From Puffinus mauretanicus (Eukaryota > Chordata > Aves > Procellariiformes > Procellariidae), in assembly GCA_023333565.1 (NCBI GenBank), contig JAJKFH010004053.1, positions 2,666,001 to 2,730,000 of the forward strand: 64,000 bases of DNA, written 5' to 3'. Positions 23,761 to 36,035 of the stretch are shown here, piece after piece; the first letter of the stretch is position 1; the number at the start of each line of letters is the position of its first letter. The notes beneath the pieces are model-generated. The model saw nothing but the letters and a program-made list of their open reading frames with translations, searched no databases and was not told the DNA's origin. A program made the position numbers and the translations under genes.

Positions 23761-26700
23761 AGTTTTGTCTTCTCATTGGGATTTGTTCAGTACTTCCTTT
23801 TCCTAGCAATGCAATTTTAGAATGTCTTTTGTTATCTTTCTTCCTCATGTTTCTGTTGACTCCAGCAAGCCCTGGCATTTTCTATTTTGTTCCTATGTGT
23901 ATCCTTCCTTTTTTTTTGTGAACAAAGTAACCCAATACTTCGGTGTTAAATAGTAACCCAAATCAAATGAAGGAAAAAAGGAATTGTGGAAAGCTAGATG
24001 ACCCCAACACAATGTTGTTAGTAAAACAAGTTAAATAAAATATTTTTCAGGTCTATTTGTTTGCTTTGTCAAAAAATAAACAAGTAAACAACAAACAAAC
24101 AGAGAAATATCGGGCTTTCCCAATGGAGTTTTTCAAAAAGAAAAACAATGTTTTTCTGACCATGAAACTGAGTTGCAAGTTGTTCATCTACCTCCAGTGC
24201 TACTGGTAACCCTCAGTCCCAAAGCCCAGAGGTTACTAGTACAGAAATCAGTTTCCTTTTCACATGTACAGTCATTCAGGCAAATAAAATCTGTATGTCA
24301 GTCCATAAAAACTTGTCTCATATAGCCACGTCAACTGCTGCTTTCTTAGAGTCAAAGCAAGGAGCTTTTCCTGCACATTTATAATAGCAGTTAATATTTG
24401 GATTTTTTAGTCTGCAGAGACCTTATTCACCACCACAATGCAAACAACTAACCCTGATAAGATGTCACTGGAAGTAAGATTTTGCAACACTGCATCTTTG
24501 ACCATAGCCAGCTTGTCAGAAACTGGCATGAGGAAGAAGAGTGATACCTCAAAAAACAATGTAAGACATTTTACAGACAGGTGTTAAGGACCGGTAATTC
24601 CTCAGCATTTGGAAGGAACGTAGGCTCATACATAAACAGTAAGCAGACATGAAGAAGGCCCTCTGCCCTTACTGTGTAAAGCTAGGCCGGCTAAAGGAAC
24701 AATCAGAGGATTAGGAAGGTTCCTAAAGTTTGCTGAATTCATAAATTTATTGGGTCCCAAAGCATATCTTAGCTCCAATGTTAAGTATTCACTGAAGTGG
24801 ATTGTGTTTGCCTTTGCATCATGAGACTCCTGAAATCTTTGAATCATGACTGAATGCCTCTGAAACATCTGGTTTTGTTTGCCCACAAGCTATTGTTCTT
24901 GATACCAGTCATCCCCTGGACTGAAATCAACCAACTTTTAAAACTGTAGGTTCAAAAGGTGTATTCCATTTTTTAAAAGTTTATAATTCAAATGCATTTT
25001 GATTTTGATGTGGGAACATTCTCAAAACAATGTGCCCCTATCAATGAAAAAATACTTAGCAACAAACGTAGAACAGTTTCTTCTCTAGCATTAATAAGAC
25101 TTGATTCAGAGGAATACAGAGGCACATTCATGCCATCTTTCAGATCCACTCACGCTTTCCTTTCCAATGAATAAAAATGTACTTCCCTCACAATTTCACA
25201 AGAATCCTCCTTTGGGTCCTGCTGCATCTCCATCAGTTTGTCCCACCAACAAGGTAGCAGGGAAGACCCTCATTTACTTCTCCAAGTGTCAGGAGAAGGG
25301 ACCCACTTGGCGATTAGTGGACCTCTTAGGTGGGCCTGGCCACCACTTCCAGACCTTCCCGGCACTTGTAGTCTGAGTAGTGTGTGATGGCACCACTTCT
25401 CAAGGAGGTCATGGTGCTGACTCCTTGCTGTCACCCTCAGCTCCAGCTCCCTTTCCTCACAGAGCAGACTGCTTCCTGACATCAAGCAAAAAGAAATCCT
25501 GAGAGGGATTTTTTCCTCTCATTGTGTAAGCTTTTTATGGCAAAATCTGGGGATTATTAAAAGAAGGTCAGAAATTAAACTGCATTTCTGGGACACCTTG
25601 GCAAAATAGGCAGCCTTCTAGGGCAACAAAACATAATATGTACACACCTCAACAGCAACAAGAACAGCTGAGAAATTCACATACTTGGCAATTGCATCTT
25701 TACCTGCTGGGGGAAAAGGCCTAGGAAATAGCTGAGGAACCTCCCTCCACAGGGAGATCAGGGTTGGGAAGCTGGAGCATGGCCACACATTTTTACCAGC
25801 CACACTTAATGGTGTCAGACATATGATGCTGAGGTTGCTGAACAACGTAGCTGCAGAAAGAACAGTCACCAATGAGAAGACCCTGATCTTCAAGCTGCTT
25901 TCACTGGCTGATCTCTCTGCTGCTAGAAAGCTCTTCAGCTATTTCTATTTTGTCATATGTATACACATATCTGGCCCCATATCTTTTGCTTTCTCTGTAA
26001 AACGAAAAAAAATGCATCCTTCCCACAGCAATTCCCAGCTATTTCTAAGAGACAGATCAGGTGGGAGATGATGGGCAGGCATCGCAGTGTCCTTCCCTGA
26101 GATGTTGCTCATTTTTTTCCTAACTCGATACCCTCTCTGCACACACAGGAAAGAGAGGCAGAACAGGCCCAAATCTCTTGCCACCTTTTCTTGGGTTATG
26201 GGAGTACAAGAGGGTTTCCTCCCTTCCATACTCATACTGAGTTCAGAGAAAAGGGAAAGTCTCTACAAAGGGCTGTGATTTATTTTGCCTCTCACTTGTT
26301 TTCTCTCTCTCTAGGCACCATCTCTCAAAAGAAGGCCAAAGACTTTCCAGGGCTGACTTGTCTTTCTCTGAAGTAGCAAATCCACCCATTCCTGTTACTT
26401 CACAAATAAGCATAGGGGCAGATCAACAGCAAAATTACTTAAGTAGAGAAAAAAAGGGGAAAGGAAATTGTAGATTTACCCAATAATAAGATTATGTGTG
26501 TGCCAGTACAGCGAAAAGGATGTACATCTTCCAGGCAAGGCTATTTGCACCTCCTCCCAGATTTGTGTCTAAAACATGAGAGAATACAACAGATGTATGT
26601 TACATTGAATAAGTAACGTACACATTTAAATCATATTTCTTTGTGTGGTGCAGCAGGAAAAGGTGTCCTTTTCTCACTCGTAATTAGAGGGTGCAGCAGA

Positions 26701-26869
26701 TGGTGCGGCTTATTGTACTTGGTAAGGTCCATTAACGGAACCCAGGCTGCCAAGTCATTCTTCATTAGAACAAGCCTCTTAAGGTGTACCTAGAAGTTTT
26801 TCCTAGGGTTTAGGAAACATTCTCTTGTATAGTAATATCCTGTTAAAATTATTATTCTCATTCCAACTG
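23761..26869. other. non-coding DNA
   Basis: No gene recognised. The first 100 bp may still be CR1. A moderately GC-rich stretch at 25200-25480 contains overlapping short frames on both strands (25101-25376 plus, 25270-25485 minus) without family resemblance. An (AAAC)-type simple stretch lies near 24075-24105. Confidence 0.55.
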
Positions 26870-26874
26870 AATGG

Positions 26875-27118
26875 TTTTCCTTCTGGCACCAGGACCATTA
26901 TTCTAACACCCAGAGGCACCAAACTGTATGTATACATGACCAGATACAATCTCTGTCACCACCCGAAAGAGCTTATAAGTCAAGTGGAAGAACAAAATAT
27001 TATCATCATTGCACATATCAAAAACAAAGGCATACAGAGGTTAGATCTTGTTAATATAGCAACAGAGAGCGATAGACAAGCTGGGCCATAAACTCAGATC
27101 TCAGATTGCTTGAGCCAA
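26875..27118. repeat. MIR-like / CORE-SINE remnant
   Basis: The stretch 'GAAAGAGCTTATAAGTCAAG' (about 26965) is followed by 'ATTATCATCATTGCACA', 'GGCATACAGAGGTTAGATC' and 'GGGCCATAAACTCAGATCTC'. These follow the order of the MIR-type block 'ATTATCCCCATTTTACAGAT ... GGCACAGAGAGGTTAAGT ... ACCCAGGTCT'. Divergence is high, as expected of an amniote-age SINE. Orientation is reversed relative to the usual MIR consensus, but I leave strand unassigned. Related L2-type elements share this region. Confidence 0.55.
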
Positions 27119-28500
27119 ATACAAGAAAATTTCTCAACACTAGCCATTTAGCCTTTTCAGTTTCAGCTCAAGTCACTGTATTTTGATAAATCACCTCTCA
27201 AAGACTGCCATATCTTTCCTTGAGAAGATTGTCTTTTATTCCTTTTTTTTTTTAATGTCATATGTTCTTTCTACTCTGGGAGATTATAAAGAGATACACA
27301 CAGAGATGTGAAATGAATGGTGGTTACTTCCTGCCATGTTCGTTGCTTGGAATAAATAAGAATTCATGTCAGCGGGTGAAAAATAATCATTTCCTTCTGT
27401 ATGTGAGTCACCCAATTTACTGCACCATGTGTACCTCCATCCTAAATTGAAAGGGGTAATAAATTAAGTTTTTTCAATATTCCTTATGTAGCTGCCATAT
27501 AAGTTCATAGTGTTTCTCAGGGGTGATGGACACTAGAAATCAACATTAGTCTTTCCCCTTTAATCTAGTCATCAGAGCACTCTGCTAATAGTTTTTTTCC
27601 CCATAATGGAAGACGAAAAGCAATTCTACTATCTCTTAAAGGGTATATGAAATATGCTGGGTATAGCTACCACATAGTGAGTTCAAGTCAGTATTCCTTC
27701 ACTTTGCTCTAGAGAACTTTGGTTCAAAACACAAATTCCTTGTTTGTCTTTGCTTCAGCTTCCTCCCCAAGTCACATATGCTCCTACATAACTATTGCAT
27801 ACTGCTTCTCATAGCAAATAGTAGGAAAAATCATATCATAAGCCCAGAACCAGGTGTATTGGCACTTCTGGGCACTTTGCCAGCCACAGCACCAACTCCT
27901 GGGGCACAAGTGTTGTGCCTCCTTTTGCCACTTCCCCAGAAACAGAGCCAGTGCAGATGCATTTCTCACCTGGCCTATGTCAGCTGAGTCCACAAGGAAT
28001 TACAGAACTGACATTTGTGGTGCTCACATTTCCTGCAAAGTGCCTGAACATGACCTTAACAGGCCACAGAAAGATGTGTGTGATTATGTGCAAGAGAACT
28101 ACTGTAGGTGCCTGTACAAAATGAAGTAATAAACAAAAATAATGTCCTTGGTACAATAACTCCAAAAGTGTCAACGATTCAAGTGCCAAATATGTGACCA
28201 ACATTTCAACTACACAAATACATGACCGTACGAACATATAAATGTGTCAAATAGTCACAAAGCACATACTTAATGCAACAGAATAGAACATCTTCTGGTA
28301 GAAAAGGATTTCTGAGCTAATTAATGTCAAGTCCTAACTTCTGGACAGTTATAGCAAGCTGGTTATTGTTTAGCAAGGAACATGCCATTATTGGATTGGT
28401 TTGCTGCCTGAATAAGACTTGTAAGTGATAACTTTGAAACTGAGCTGGACTCATTGCTGGAGAGGCCAAGGATCCTTGGCTAGTGTTAATGATTAATTAA
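27119..28500. other. non-coding AT-rich DNA
   Basis: Overlapping short frames on both strands at 27778-28237 are shadows of each other with no recognisable product. No repeat recognised. Confidence 0.6.
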
Positions 28501-29196
28501 CTGTTTAATATTTTCATCAATGACAGTGGGATCGAGAGCACGCTCAGCAAGCTTGCAGATGACACCAAGCTGAGTGGTGCGGTCGACATGCCTGAAGGAC
28601 GGGATGCCATCCAGAAGGACCTGCACAAGCTCGAGAAGTGGGCCCGTGTGAACCTCATGAGGTTCAACAAGGCCAAGTGCAAGGTCCTGCACCTGGGTCG
28701 GGGCAACCCCCGGTATCAATACAGGTTGGCGGATGAAGGGATCGAGAGCAGCCCTGCCGAGAAGGACTTGGGCGTACTGGTGGATGAGAAGCTGGACATG
28801 AGCCGGCAATGTGTGCTTGCAGCCCAGAAGGCCAACTGTATCCTGGGCTGCATCAAAAGAAGCATGGCCAGCAGGTCGAGGGAGGTGATTCTGCCCCTCT
28901 CCTCTGCTCTGGTGAGACCCCACCTGCAGTACAGCGTCCAGCTCCGGAGCCCTCAGCACAAGAAGGACATGGACCTATTGGAGCGGGTCCAGAGGAGGGC
29001 CACAAAAATGATCAGAGGGATGGAACACCTCTCCTATGAAGAAAGGCTGAGAGAGTTGGGGTTATTCAGCTTGGAGAAGAGAAGGCTCCAGGGAGACCTT
29101 ATTGCTGCCTTTCAGTACTTAAAGGGGGCTTATAAGAAAGGTGGGGACAAACTTTTTTGCAGGGCCTTGCAACAGGACAAGGGGGAATGGTTTTAA
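28501..29196 (+). pseudogene. CR1 ORF2 C-terminal fragment (reverse transcriptase end)
   Basis: A reading frame is open from the truncation point (a stop lies just before, at 28498-28500) to TAA at 29194-29196, about 231 codons without interruption. It begins in the block after RT motif B (LFNIFIN), includes motif C at about 28550-28564 as KLADD in place of the usual FADD, and continues through the thumb and C-terminal region ([20 protein letters not shown] near 29035-29094) to the family's terminal DKGEWF. A first ATG lies at 28588, but nothing suggests translation from it. Upstream RT motifs and the endonuclease domain are absent, so no active enzyme is possible. The open frame reflects recent insertion rather than selection. 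Confidence 0.9.
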
Positions 29197-29366
29197 GCTA
29201 AAAGAGGGTAGATTCGGACTAGATAGAAGGAAGACATTTTTTACAATGAGGGTGGTGAGACACTGGCACAGGTTGCCCAGAGAGGTGGTAGATGCCCCAT
29301 CCCTGGAAACATTCAAGGTCAGGTTGGATAGGTCTCCAATCCAAACTATTCTATGATTCTATGATT
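28501..29366 (+). mobile_element. CR1 LINE, 5'-truncated, relatively young
   Basis: Homology to the CR1 copy at 33341-35142 starts abruptly at about 28501 and runs to the 3' tail ATTCTATGATTCTATGATT, the typical CR1 octamer end without a poly-A tail. It covers the end of the RT domain, the C-terminal coding region and the 3' UTR. By hand count it differs from the 33-35 kb copy at about 14 of 370 aligned positions in the coding part (near 96% identity). Relative to that copy about 80 bp of 3' UTR is missing after GTCAGGTTGGA (about 29319-29329). No target-site duplication is apparent, which is normal for CR1. Confidence 0.95.
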
Positions 29367-30604
29367 AAAGGAAAAGCCAAAACCTATTGAATGAATTTTC
29401 AAACTAAAGAAACAGAAAGTTTTGTGATCTAAAATGCCTGAATATGTAAACACTGAATACACTTCTATATCAGCTGTACAGCAGCTTAAACCAATATTAC
29501 ACTGTATGCTCTCAAGTTACTCTCTGGGATAATTCAGAAAGTATTCCTTGTAATAGGAATTTCCTCACCTACTTTGCCTATAATTCAGTTTGAGTTCCTG
29601 TATTTTCCATGTTTCTGCTGATTTCAAGACTGTTGTCTCTCCAGAGAAACTGCCAAACAGAGGATAAGAAAATCACCACAACCACAGCCAGAACCACGAA
29701 GGAACTACAATAAGCTCCTCACTCAAAAAAGTATCTCTGAAAAACAGACCAACACACCAAAGAAGCAGATCCTGGTTCATAAAGAACTTACATCAAAAGT
29801 TACTATTTAAGAAAAGGAAAAAAAAAGAAAGAAAAAAATGTGTTATTTTTAGTTTGCTTCTCTGTACCAAGAAAGGATCAGTCATCTGCTTTGTGGGGAT
29901 TTTCCTACACAGCAAAATGCTTCCATAAAAAGAAGCCTGATTGCTACTGACTTTGCCAAAGAAAAGGTGGACTACAGACAGTCTTGGAGGTTAAGATTTG
30001 CAGACAGTGCCAGTGCCTGCTCTGAGCAGAGTGCCCAGAGCCAGGAACCTTATGCTCTGATGCAGCTCTTGAAGGTGCTTTCTATGACCTTAGGCAAATA
30101 GCAATCATCTCAGCCACAGAGCAAGTGTGATGTGCTGGGAGACTAGGATATGCTTAGGGCATTAAAAACACAGGCAAAGCTACAACGTGATATGAAAGTA
30201 TGCCTGCTTTGCTTTGCTTTGAGTTGGCGCATTGGAAAAGGATCTCTTAAATACAAAGTGAGACATAAACTAGTAAATTTTTATTTTCAATATTCTTGGT
30301 TTTGTACACTGAACAGTAGAGTTCTAATCTAATGCTGATCTAAAATGAGGGGGGTCAAACATTACATGGCAGCCAGGAACTTCAGAATACTTCAAATGCT
30401 CATTTTTTAATGTTTTGTGTATTTCTTCCCTTTGGCTTTGATCATACAATGTAACATTCAAGACATTGGGGTTTAAAGGAAAGGGGAGGTTCTCTGGAAG
30501 GCTGAAGATCTTGAAATATAGTATACCGAACCAAAAACTTAGAATTCAACTGCAATGCATTTTAAACCAAGCTCCTTAATGTAAGACTATAAAAGTGACT
30601 TTAT
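29367..30604. other. non-coding AT-rich DNA
   Basis: An impure A/G run lies at about 29815-29837. No gene or repeat otherwise recognised. Confidence 0.6.
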
Positions 30605-31545
30605 TGAGTAAGACCATAGGTTCATCTAGCCCACTGTGCTTTTTCCCACAAGTGCTGTATGAAAGGGCTTGAGGAGGGATGTAAGAGCAGGCTAAATATT
30701 TCCAGTTTTTCCCCACCCCAAAATTTTTTTGCTCAGAAGGGTGCTGAGCTGGCTGGGGTTTCTACAATTGCAGTAATTCTCCATGGATTTCCCTTTCATG
30801 AACTTGTCCAGTCTCCCCTGGGACACACAGAAACCTCTAGTGTCCTCAGTGGCAAAACAGTTCTCCTGCCTTCTGCATGAAGAACAAACTCGTGGTGTTT
30901 GTCTTGATTATGGCTCCTATGACCACCAGATCACAGCCTCTTGTTCCCAGTCAGGAAGAGATAATGAACAGCACATTCTTCTCTGCCCTCTCCACACTCT
31001 TCCATGCTTCATAGACCTTTGTTACAACTCCTTTCCTCAAACTCATCTCCTTCCCAGAAGAAACCCACTTTATTGAGTCACCTGTGATTTGGAAGCCATT
31101 AGAGATATTTGATCATCCCTGTTGCCCTCCCCTAAACTTTTTCCATTTCTGCTCTGTTATTTTTGGAAAGAGGGGCACAGTATTTAAGCCACAAGTAAAC
31201 CATGGTTTTATACTGAGTCACAATAATAATGCTCTCAGTTTTAGTCTCTGCTCCTTTCCTCATCTTTCCGAAAATTTGAATTGCTTTTTGACAGATACCA
31301 AGCACTGAGTTCATGTTTGCATGGAAATATGAGTCATAACCCCAAGATTTCACTCCTGGGTGATGATGGGAGCTCACAGCCCATCTTTTCATATGCAAAG
31401 TTAGGATTGTTTTTCCCATGTGCATGACTTCATATTATCAATTTTGAGTTTCAGCTGCCTCTTATTTAATAAGTGTTCTGCTTTGTATGAGCTATCCATT
31501 ACTGTCTTCCAGAATATTCTTATTTACTACTGTAATTGTTTCTTT
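30605..31545 (-). mobile_element. very old CR1-family LINE fragment, minus strand
   Basis: Read in reverse complement, the block follows an ancient CR1-type element known from amniotes. The lowest coordinates carry the 3' end ('AGGTTCATCTAGCCCA' at about 30619, the complement of the TGGGCTAGATGGACCT tail). Near 31010 and 31130 lie stretches matching the complement of the C-terminal coding block. Near 31335-31365 the 'AACCCCAAGATTTCACTCCT' part and near 31405-31450 'TTAGGATTGTTTTTCCCATG ... ATTATCAATTTTGAGTTTCA' match the region just after the catalytic FADD. All frames are broken. It belongs to a much older layer than the neighbouring copies at 28.5 and 33.3 kb. Confidence 0.75.
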
Positions 31546-33340
31546 GTATTTAAAAGAAACATAATTTGTTTTTCAATAATAATTGTGCTAGCAGTTTTCA
31601 CAGTACGTTATTAACATGCTTTTTAATTCAATTACAGAAGAAGAAGCAACACTTTGTATTTTGAGTTAGAATACTTCAATTGTTGGGAAACAGAAACATC
31701 CTTAGAGCCAAGTTCCAAAAGTTATAAAAATTGCTAATGTTGACTTCATGATCATCAATAAGAAAATGCCACATGCATTTTGTCACTGCATTTTAGTTTG
31801 GAGACTGATACGAATTTTCTGAGACTCTCTTTAGGCATGACTACCTGGGAGTCAAACAATATGGAACTGATATTCCATCATCTGATACAGAATTAACTGA
31901 CATGGAATAAGCAGTTACCAATGATAAGTGTCCGTAGGCGTTAAATAATAACAATACGTATCAGGTTCTAGACTAAAGTTGAAAGTTGGTTTTCTTTTTG
32001 ACTTCTTCCCACTCAAAACATATAAGAAAATTTCATCACAATTAATGTTTATATTTAGAAATGTAGCAAATACAATTATCTATATCAAAATAAGTCTGTG
32101 ATTTTCTCTCATTTGGTCATTTAATAACAAATATTGTTCTTGAGCTATACAGACTTAAAGACACTGAGAAATAGCTAAAGAGGATTTAGGTAGAAAACAA
32201 AGTGGGCAAAATTTCAACCACCACCAAGATAATTATCGAGCTGTTGTTTTTCGAAAGCTGTATTTGTTAGTTGTGAATTAAAACTTCTGGTGTTAATACT
32301 CACATGTATTTTAAATATATTAAAATCTTATATTACATTATTCCAAGGGAGTGAGACATTAATCGAACCCTGTCTGTATGTCATCTTCCAAAAGAATAAT
32401 ATCAAGTTAACAAGACGTTTCTCCATTTACCTCAGTTAAGCCACGATTCCACTCAAGACTGAAAAGCCTGGAAATTTTAATCTGCGGAAAAAGCTGAGAA
32501 AAACACTTTTTATTAAATACAAGTAAAACTGCAATTGCAAGAAATTTCCATTTCTCTGTGCAGTGTGCTGCAGCATGGAGAGAACACATACTCATGCCCT
32601 AGGGGTAGATTCCACCTGGCATTGCTGGACAGAGGACTTCTCTTTGAACGTCCTTTTGACAAGGAAACTTCAGAGACATATCTACATCTGAAATTGAGTC
32701 ACAAGGGTCCAACTGCTGTGTGGAAGGTGATGATAAATTCTGTAAGCCAGCTTTGCTATTCACTCCTTGCTTGTAAATGGGCAAATAGAATAATAACACC
32801 ACAAACCAGTGTCTGATAAAGGAAAGGAAAAAGAGTATGTGACTTCAAGAACCAAAGGAATGGAATCTTGCTCAGCTTGATTAAGCTATTTGGGTAAAGA
32901 GAAGGAGGGGGGGTGTAAATGAAGCCCACATTAGTATCGTTTTCTAAAGAGCTTGATGAAAACACTTTAAATTAACACAGGTCTATCACATAGCTGCATT
33001 CCCAGGTAGTTATGGAGGTAATTGATATCAGGCATTGTAACTCAGAATTTATACTGACATTTCATATGAAAGTTGTTTTAACAGGAAGTAAGATCATTTT
33101 CAAAGGAGCTATTTATTTTGCTGAATATTAAACCTCAGAGAGAAATTCATTACCGTCAACCTTCAGAAGAAACGTGGAGATCAGTCTTGCTGATGTGTTG
33201 CTGTTATCTCCAGAGTGGAAAAAGCTTTGTTCATTGCTGGGGAAAAGCCTGCTACCCACTTTCAATAGGAAACCGGGCTTCGGAGTTCTTACTGGAGGGA
33301 TCATACTCAGCCCTGAATAATATCTCTTTACCTTCTCTAG
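31546..33340. other. non-coding AT-rich DNA
   Basis: No gene or repeat recognised. Overlapping frames at 32407-32816 on both strands are not credible. A TATCTCTTTACCTTCTCTAG acceptor-like pyrimidine tract ends at 33340, immediately before the CR1 copy. Confidence 0.6.
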
Positions 33341-35142
33341 CTTCTACAGGTACGTCAGGGATAAAAGGAAGACTAGGGAAAATGTGGGCCCTCTCCAGAA
33401 CGAAACAGGAGGCGTGGTTACCCAGGATACGGAGAAGGCGGAGGTACTCAATAACTTTTTTGCCTCTGTCTTCACCGGCAAGTGCTCAAGCCTCACCGCC
33501 CAAGCCGCAGAAGTCAAAGGCAGGGACTGGGAGAATGAAGAGCCGCCCACTGTAGGAGAAGATGACGTTCGAGACCATCTAAGGAATCTGAAGTTGCACA
33601 AGTCCATGGGACCCGATAAGATCCATCTGCAGGTCCTGAGGGAACTGGCAGATGAAGTTGCTAAGTCACTACCCATCATATTTGAGAAGTCGTGGCAGTC
33701 CGGTGAAGTTCCCACTGACTGGAAAAGGGGAAACATAACCCCCATTTTTAAAAAGGGAAAAAAGGAAGACCCGGGGAACTACAGGCCAGTCAGTCTCACC
33801 TCTGTGCCGGGGAAGATCATGGAACAGATCCTCCTAGAAGCTATGCTAAGGCACATAGAGGACAGGGAGGTGATTCGAGACAGCCAGCATGGCTTCACCA
33901 AGGGCAAGTCCTGCCTGACCAACCTAGTGGCCTTCTATGATGGAGTGACTACATCAGTGGACATGGGAAGAGCTATGGATGTCGTCTATCTGGATCTCTA
34001 CAAGGCCTTTGATACGGTCCCCCACAACATCCTTCTCTCTAAACCGGAGAGGTATGGACTTGATGGGTGGACTGTCTGGTGGGTGAGGAATTGGTTAGAT
34101 GAACACATCCAGGGGGTAGTGGTCAATGACTCAATGTCGAGATGGAGATCTGTGTCGAGTGGTGTTCCGTGGGTGTCCGTATTGGGACCATTACTGTTTA
34201 GTATCTTCATCAATAATATAGATAGTGGGATCGAGAGCACGCTCAGCAAGTTTGCAGACGACACCAAGCTGAGTGGTGCGGCCGACATGCATGTGGGATG
34301 GGATGCCATCCAGAGGGACCTGCACAAGCTCGAGAAGTGGGCCCGTGTGAACCTCATGAGGTTCAACAAGGCCAAGTGCAAGGTCCTGCACCTGGGTCGG
34401 GGCAACCCCCGGTATCAACACAGGCTGGCGGATGAAGGGATTGAGAGCAGCCCTGCCGAGAAGGACTTGGGCGTACTGGTGGATGAGAAGCTGGACATGA
34501 GCTGGCAATGTGTGCTTGCAGCCCAGAAGGCCAACTGTATCCTGGGCTGCATCAAAAGAAGCGTGGCCAACAGGTCGAGGGAGGTGATTCTGCCCCTCTC
34601 CTCTGCTCTGGTGAGACCCCACCTGCAGTACAGCGTCCAGCTCTGGAGTCCTCAGCACAAGAAAGACATGGACCTGTTGGAGTAGGTCCAGAGGAGGGCC
34701 ACAAAAATGATCAGAGGGATGGAACGCCTCTCCTATGAAGAAAGGCTGAGAGAGTTGGGGTTATTCAGCCTGGAGAAGCAAAGGCTCCAGGGAGACTTTA
34801 TTGCAGCCTTTCAGTACTTAAAGGGGGTTTATAAGAATGATGGGGACAAACTTTTTTGCAGGGCCTTGCAACAGGACAAGGGGGAATGGTTTTAAACTAA
34901 AAGAGGGTAGATTTGGACTAGATAGAAGGAAGACATTTTTTACAATGAGGGTGGTGAGACACTGGAATAGGTTGCCCAGAGAGGTGGTGAGTGCCTCATC
35001 CCTGGAAACATTCAAGTCAGGTTGGACGGGGCCCTGAGCAACCAGATCTAGTTGAAAATGTCCCTGTCCACAGCAGGGGGGTTGGACTAGATGACCTTTA
35101 AAGGTCCCTTCCAACCCAAATTATTCTATGATTCTGTGATTC
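33341..35142 (+). mobile_element. CR1 LINE, 5'-truncated, longest copy in the window
   Basis: The element spans from the linker before the RT domain to the end of the 3' UTR, about 1.8 kb of an element normally about 4.5 kb. The 5' start is abrupt near 33341 (TACAGGTACGTCAGGG). The 3' end is 'TTCTATGATTCTGTGATTCT' at about 35123-35142, the CR1 octamer tail. The 3' UTR is complete here ('GGTTGGACTAGATGACCTTT' at about 35081), unlike the copy at 28.5 kb. Same subfamily and orientation as that copy. No ORF1 or apurinic endonuclease domain remains. Confidence 0.95.
33342..34895 (+). pseudogene. CR1 ORF2 reverse-transcriptase domain with one in-frame stop
   Basis: One frame is open from the truncation point to an in-frame TAG at 34683-34685, then continues in the same frame to TAA at 34893-34895. 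RT landmarks in order: [14 protein letters not shown] (about 33438), [10 protein letters not shown] (about 33774), [14 protein letters not shown] (about 33888), motif [12 protein letters not shown] (about 33987-34019, catalytic Asp at 33993-33995), motif [13 protein letters not shown] (about 34155-34190), motif C FADD (34251-34262). The family's usual motif B is GVPQGSVLGP, so Gln-Gly is replaced by Trp-Val, which should damage the active site. At the TAG the 28.5 kb copy has CGG, so two changes at a former CpG separate them. The first in-frame start-like codon is GTG at 33384, with no evidence of use. It is a dead fragment lacking the endonuclease. Confidence 0.92.
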
Positions 35143-36035
35143 TACCTGTGGTCAGGAAAAATAGAAAGAAGCAGCTATAAGAACATTCTCCTCCCTTAGA
35201 AGACAGGCCAGGTATAGCCTTATATGTCTGTGTAACCAGGTACGGGCCATCACACATTAGTTTCTGTGCTTGAAATGAGGGTGAGGAAGCTGCAGTCCTG
35301 AAGACAAGCAGTTGTTATAGTCACAGGACTGGGAATGCTCAAAGAAGTCCTCCTGAGAATATGTCCTGGCAGATAGGATCTCATTGAGCCCACACTCCAT
35401 TATAAAAGACCATATTAATATGGGCAGCCAAAAATTCCCATCCCCTGGGTGTTCATTGGCTCAGCCTCAGAGCTGGACAAGCATGGCCACATGCTTCTTT
35501 CTCTTTGAACAATGGGAAGAGTGACTGCCCATGTAAATGGTATACAACATAATCATTCCCATTGAAGCAGTACCCATTATTTCTAAGGCATTTGAATGTG
35601 GGACCAGAGATGGCTTGCTCTCTGCTGTTTCAGCAAACAAATGTCTACACATGATCACCCAGATGTGTCTGTACCACAGTGGAGAGGACAAAACATGGTG
35701 CTTTTCAGGACACGTGAGGGAAGGAGAGCACCTGTTTCCCAAACTTGCAGACACCTCATGCATGGATGTCTTTGCGCTAAGGCAAAGCGAGTTAGCTCAG
35801 ACTAGTGACATTCAAAAGTTTTTTACTCCTTTCTACATTTGTTGTAGACATGTAACTGCCAGTTAATCATGGAGCAGACAGAGCAAGATTATGATGAGCT
35901 ATTTGATTTACCAATTGTCTTGACAAACTCTGGCAAAACCACTTAACCCTTGAAAAGAAAAAGAATGTGTCCACGAAGTCATATCGATAAAAACAGAGCC
36001 TAATTATCAAAAACAACCTGCAAAGTCAAACACCT
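35143..36035. other. non-coding DNA
   Basis: A 109-codon plus frame (35537-35866) and a 98-codon minus frame (35467-35763) overlap; neither resembles a known family. No repeat recognised. Confidence 0.55.

Noticed and set aside
28486..28959. 157-codon minus-strand frame over the CR1 copy
   Set aside because: Antisense shadow of the CR1 reverse-transcriptase frame; the same shadow recurs at 34191-34658.
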